Assembly (NCBI GenBank): GCA_965206125.1 | Contig: CBDBIN010000005.1 | Location: 1-64,000, forward strand | Direction of reading: 5' to 3' | DNA length: 64,000 bases | DNA from: CAXWPM01 sp965206125 | GTDB lineage: Bacteria > Acidobacteriota > Terriglobia > 20CM-2-55-15 | Part shown: piece after piece, positions 61,015 through 64,000 of the stretch | Numbering within the stretch: position 1 is the stretch's first letter | Layout of the letters: each line of letters begins with the position of its first letter | Made by a program: the position numbers and the translations under genes | Notes under the pieces: model-generated | Database searches by the model: none | The model's input: only the letters and a program-made list of their open reading frames with translations | What the model was told of the DNA's origin: nothing

Positions 61015-62175
61015 CTAAATCATTACCGTTCTTGGGAACTGCGCGTTGTTCTCCAGGCCGGTGAGTTTATTCTCGAGGTCCGCTTCGACCGGCTGGACCT
61101 GCCCGTTCTCGTCGGTTACCCGTGAAACAAGCGTGTGCTCTCCGGGCGTGGCCCCGCGCCACGTGTAGGTGAAGAGCTTCCACGAATATGTCGTGTTGGA
61201 ATCGTCCATCGTGGCCTGCTGCCAGGGTCCGTTGTCGACCTTGACTTCGACCGAGCGCAACGGCGTGCCGTCGTTGAGCACGAAGCCGAGAACCCGGTGC
61301 TGGCCCCCGGTACGGGTCACGCGAGCGATCACTGACTTCAACCGCAGACGGCTGATCGCGGTTTCCTTCCACATCATCTCGCCGTCGATCATCTCGCCCC
61401 GCAGCGTCCGGTACCAGCGCGCCTGAAACTTACCGAGGTACCGCGCTTCCTGGACGTGGATCTGGGCCAGCCACTTAACGTTTGCGACCCCATACCAGCC
61501 GGGCATGACCAGGCGGACGGGAAAGCCCTGGTGCCGGGTCAGCGGCTCTCCGTTCAGGGCGTAACCGACGAACGGCCGGCCACTCATCGCGTTCTCCACC
61601 GACAGGCTTCGGCCGAACTGCTGTTCCACTTTGTAAGTGCGGCCACGGTATTCGACATCTTCCTCGCCACGGTCGGCGCCAAAAAAGACGATCTCCTTCC
61701 CTTGCGACTGAATGCCGGCCCGTTCGAGGATTGTTCGCAGCCCGATGCCCGTCCAGTTACCGTTGCTGACCAGTCCATGGATTCGGCGGGGGCTGTTCCC
61801 GGAGCACTCGAACCCCGCCGGGATGTCCGAGCCGCCCAATCCCCGCAGGTCGTCAAGCGACAGTGCCAGCGGGCGGTCGACAAGGCCCGTCACCTTGAGC
61901 CTGAAGGTCGATCCATCAATTTCGGGCTGCCCGTAATGCTGTATCGCGAAAAACTGGTCCCTTGGCGTGAACGGGCCGTCAATCTTACGAATGTCCAGAA
62001 AGCGAACCTGTTCACTGGGATTCGTGTTGAAGTTCTCCGGAACATCCGTGAACGGGACATCGGTTTCTCCCTGGGCCAGCGCGGGCACTGCCCACGCGGG
62101 AAGGCCCATCACGGCCAGGCTTGCGAACCCAACGCCTCCCCGCAACACTTCCCGACGGGTGATTTCCTTTGCCAT
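61015..62175 (-). CDS. sulfite-oxidase-like molybdopterin enzyme, Tat-exported
   Basis: 386 aa. Twin-arginine signal TRREVLRGGVGFASLAVMG. The SUOX molybdopterin domain has FECSGNSPRRIHGL with the Mo-ligand Cys124, then VRLVMPGWYGVANVKWLAQI, and a C-terminal dimerisation-like Ig domain (RLKSVIARVTRTGGQHRVLG). Periplasmic. Such proteins oxidise sulfite or reduce sulfoxides with a c-type cytochrome partner, none adjacent. Other options: YedY-like, less likely because of the extra C-domain. Confidence 0.88.
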   Translation of the reverse strand: MAKEITRREVLRGGVGFASLAVMGLPAWAVPALAQGETDVPFTDVPENFNTNPSEQVRFLDIRKIDGPFTPRDQFFAIQHYGQPEIDGSTFRLKVTGLVDRPLALSLDDLRGLGGSDIPAGFECSGNSPRRIHGLVSNGNWTGIGLRTILERAGIQSQGKEIVFFGADRGEEDVEYRGRTYKVEQQFGRSLSVENAMSGRPFVGYALNGEPLTRHQGFPVRLVMPGWYGVANVKWLAQIHVQEARYLGKFQARWYRTLRGEMIDGEMMWKETAISRLRLKSVIARVTRTGGQHRVLGFVLNDGTPLRSVEVKVDNGPWQQATMDDSNTTYSWKLFTYTWRGATPGEHTLVSRVTDENGQVQPVEADLENKLTGLENNAQFPRTVMI

Positions 62176-62393
62176 GACGGCCTCCTCTAAAAGGGTTGAA
62201 GCAACTTGCTACCAGCACGAACGACTTGCCATTCGTTCGCTACCTTGAGAACCGATTTGTACCATGCACTTCGCGAATCGGCTACCCTTATTAGCCCGCT
62301 TTTCTCACCGGTTGTTGTCGCTGCAGTAGATCACTGGTGAGAAACGCGGGTTAAGCTCGGCGGGGATGGTGTCTGCCGCATTCTGGAGGAAAA

Positions 62394-63197
62394 ATGGCGA
62401 CGATGCACGAAGTCGATTTCAAGATCTTCGGTGACGACATGCAGTTTGTCGAAGTAGAGCTGGATCCGGGTGAGGCCACCGTAGCCGAGGCGGGCGGCAT
62501 GATGTACATGGATGACCAGATCGAGATGGAGACGATCTTCGGTGATGGATCCCAAACCAAGAGTGGGCTGCTGGGTGCGCTGGTTGGCGCCGGCAAGCGA
62601 GTGTTGACCGGAGAGTCCCTGTTCATGACCATCTTCGCCAACCAGGGGTAGAGCAAACGCCGTGTCGCTTTCGGGGCTCCGTATCCGGGAAAAATCGTTC
62701 CGATCCATCTGTCGGAGCTTGGCGGGGTGTTCATCGCGCAGAAGGATTCATTCCTGGCGGCCGCGAAGGGTGTGTCTATCGGCATCGCATTCCAACGCCG
62801 AATGGGCGCCGGGCTGTTCGGTGGCGAAGGCTTTATCATGCAGCGGCTGGAGGGCGACGGCTGGGCGTTCATCCATGCCGGAGGAACGCTCTACGAACGC
62901 GAACTCGCCGCGGGCGAGACCGTTCGGGTCGATACCGCTTGTATCGTAGGTTTCCAGGCTTCTGTTGACTACGACATCCAGTACGTCGGAAAGATCAAGT
63001 CCGCCCTGTTCGGCGGCGAGGGCTTGTTCTTCGCCACGCTGCGCGGCCCGGGCAAGATCTTTTTGCAGTCGCTGCCCTTGAGTCGGCTGGCGAACCGTAT
63101 TGTAGCTGCCGTGCCGGGACTCGGCGGTCGTTCCAAGGGGGAAGGCTCCCTTCTGGGCGGCATCGGACGCGTTCTGGACGGTGATAACTCTTTCTGA
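62394..63197 (+). pseudogene. AIM24/TIGR00266-family gene with in-frame amber codon
   Basis: 267 codons in one frame, broken only by TAG at 62649-62651 (codon 86). Before it: VEVELDPGEATVAEAGGMMY, GLLGALVGAGKRVLTGESLF. After it: SKRRVAFGAPYPGKIVPIHL, QRRMGAGLFGGEGFIMQRLE, all collinear with the family (a mannose-binding-lectin-like beta-helical fold). The two parts share frame and spacing, so a single substitution explains the break. An alternative is a sequencing error. No start with a ribosome binding site follows the stop until about 62727. Confidence 0.8.
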
Positions 63198-63204
63198 GGG
63201 AACC

Positions 63205-63570
63205 ATGCCGGAACTCATCGAAGCTCCTACCGTTATCGAGGCCGCGGGGAACAAGCCGAAGAGGATCGAGGAATACGCAGGCCGGGTCAACTCCGGGCAT
63301 GGGAGTGTGAGCGTCGCCCGTATGGTGTCGCCCCAGGGATGGCAGGAGCCGGGTCAGCGGCCGGAGTTCGAAGAGATCACGGTCGTACTGAAGGGGAGTC
63401 TGATTGTGGAGCATGAGGGCGGATTTCTGGACGTTCGCGCCGGTCAGGCGGTCGTGGTGAAGCCGGGAGAGTGGATTCGTTACAGCAGTCCGGCGCCGGG
63501 TGGCGCGGAGTACGTTGCGGTTTGCCTTCCCGCCTTCTCCCCTGACACGGTCCACAGGGACGTGGATTGA
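63205..63570 (+). CDS. cupin-domain protein
   Basis: 121 aa from ATG at 63205 (TGAGGG upstream, 7 bases after the preceding stop). Single cupin: EEITVVLKGSLIVEHEGGFL, DVRAGQAVVVKPGEWIRYSS, typical ethanolamine-utilisation EutQ-like or general cupin pattern. One metal-site histidine (VEHE) is visible, so metal binding is uncertain. Function unknown; probably cotranscribed with the AIM24 gene. Confidence 0.75.
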   Translation: MPELIEAPTVIEAAGNKPKRIEEYAGRVNSGHGSVSVARMVSPQGWQEPGQRPEFEEITVVLKGSLIVEHEGGFLDVRAGQAVVVKPGEWIRYSSPAPGGAEYVAVCLPAFSPDTVHRDVD

Positions 63571-63643
63571 ACATGCTGACGGAGTCCCTCATGGTCGGGG
63601 CCGGAGGTTGCCTCGGGTCGGCCCTGAGATCTGGCCTGGGAGT

Positions 63644-64000
63644 ATGAAGAGAATTTGCGTGTTCGCCGGTTCGAGCGCCGGGGGCCGGAGCGAGTACGTA
63701 GATGGTGCGGAACGGTTGGGGCAGGCGCTGGCCGGCAGGGGACTGGAACTGGTGTACGGCGCCGGCGACGTTGGGCTCATGGGCGCTCTGGCGGATTCAG
63801 CGATTGGAGCTGGCGGCCACGTCATCGGCATCATTCCCAGGGCTCTCGTCGATCGAGAGGTCGCCCACCGGGGCTTGTCGGATCTGCGCATCGTCTCGTC
63901 GATGCACGAGCGCAAGGCGTTGATGGCCGAGCTCTCCGACGGCTTCATCGCGCTGCCCGGCGGCCTGGGCACCTTCGAGGAGTTCACCGAAATCCTGACC
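63644..64000 (+). CDS. LOG-family nucleoside 5'-monophosphate phosphoribohydrolase, 5' part
   Basis: 119 codons visible, continuing past the window. MKRICVFAGSSAGGRSEYVD, GRGLELVYGAGDVGLMGALA, SSMHERKALMAELSDGFIAL and the catalytic PGGLGTFEEFTEIL (PGGxGTxxE) are the LOG/TIGR00730 landmarks. Releases free base from cytokinin-type or purine nucleotides. CTGGGAG ribosome binding site at about 63635. Called as partial because the 3' end lies beyond the window. Confidence 0.9.
   Translation, partial: MKRICVFAGSSAGGRSEYVDGAERLGQALAGRGLELVYGAGDVGLMGALADSAIGAGGHVIGIIPRALVDREVAHRGLSDLRIVSSMHERKALMAELSDGFIALPGGLGTFEEFTEILT

Noticed and set aside
62649..62651. TAG as pyrrolysine codon
   Set aside because: No pyl genes or insertion context; the family has no such residue. 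A mutation or error is simpler.

Overview
The window looks like a GC-rich, free-living bacterial chromosome carrying an invaded accessory segment at its left end. Long carboxypeptidase-regulatory/TonB receptor architecture, many secreted metallopeptidases and serine hydrolases, Gly/Arg-rich linkers in exported or amidase proteins, and GatCAB transamidation together suggest Acidobacteriota (Vicinamibacteria-like) or a close relative. This is inference from gene style; no rRNA gene is present to test it.

Layout. 1-4731: end of a conjugative type IV secretion cluster (VirB4 C-terminus, VirB9, VirB10, a VirB6/TrbL-like membrane protein with a TrbJ-like front half, and a VirB8 stub cut off beside a tandem 20-bp repeat). 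4.9-11.7 kb: accessory genes: a pentapeptide-repeat/TIR protein coupled to a small zinc-ribbon gene, a leftward operon of three exported proteins including a lytic transglycosylase, and an HTH regulator with a coupled leader ORF that is split by an IS30-family element. 12-36 kb: housekeeping core: murA, a COG3375-type acetyltransferase, an M1 peptidase, a retropepsin-like protein, rplM-rpsI-rpsB-tsf-pyrH-(IS1380 element)-frr, tsaD-mtnA, gatB, a cyclophilin, a PurN-GrpB fusion, DinB, a beta-lactamase-fold hydrolase, a PHP phosphatase and an amidase. A second, inverted, near-identical IS30 copy (36.6-37.8 kb) splits the amidase in its N-terminal region. 38-47 kb: leftward run of three HAD hydrolases, GNAT, VOC, ASCH-like, methyltransferase, tryptophan 2,3-dioxygenase, an OmpH/Skp-like chaperone, gatA-gatC and a DciA-like gene. 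47-64 kb: a large M14 peptidase, a TonB receptor fragment and a YCF48-like fragment joined by an IS6-family element, a DUF4212-sodium:solute symporter pair, a membrane-anchored TIR protein, a lipoprotein beta-lactamase-fold enzyme, class I fumarase, pirin, a sulfite-oxidase-like molybdoenzyme, an AIM24-family gene with an in-frame amber codon, a cupin and the start of a LOG-family gene.

The genes form several blocks: translation (ribosomal proteins, EF-Ts, RRF, GatABC, TsaD), envelope and protein processing (MurA, lytic transglycosylase, OmpH/Skp, peptidases), and a mobile/defence-like left end. Four complete insertion sequences of three families have edges that can be defined to the base, and three of the four interrupt or truncate genes. 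The best candidates for something undescribed are the apparently leaderless pentapeptide-TIR/zinc-ribbon pair, the HTH regulator with its overlapping leader ORF, and the uncharacterised three-gene exported operon between them.
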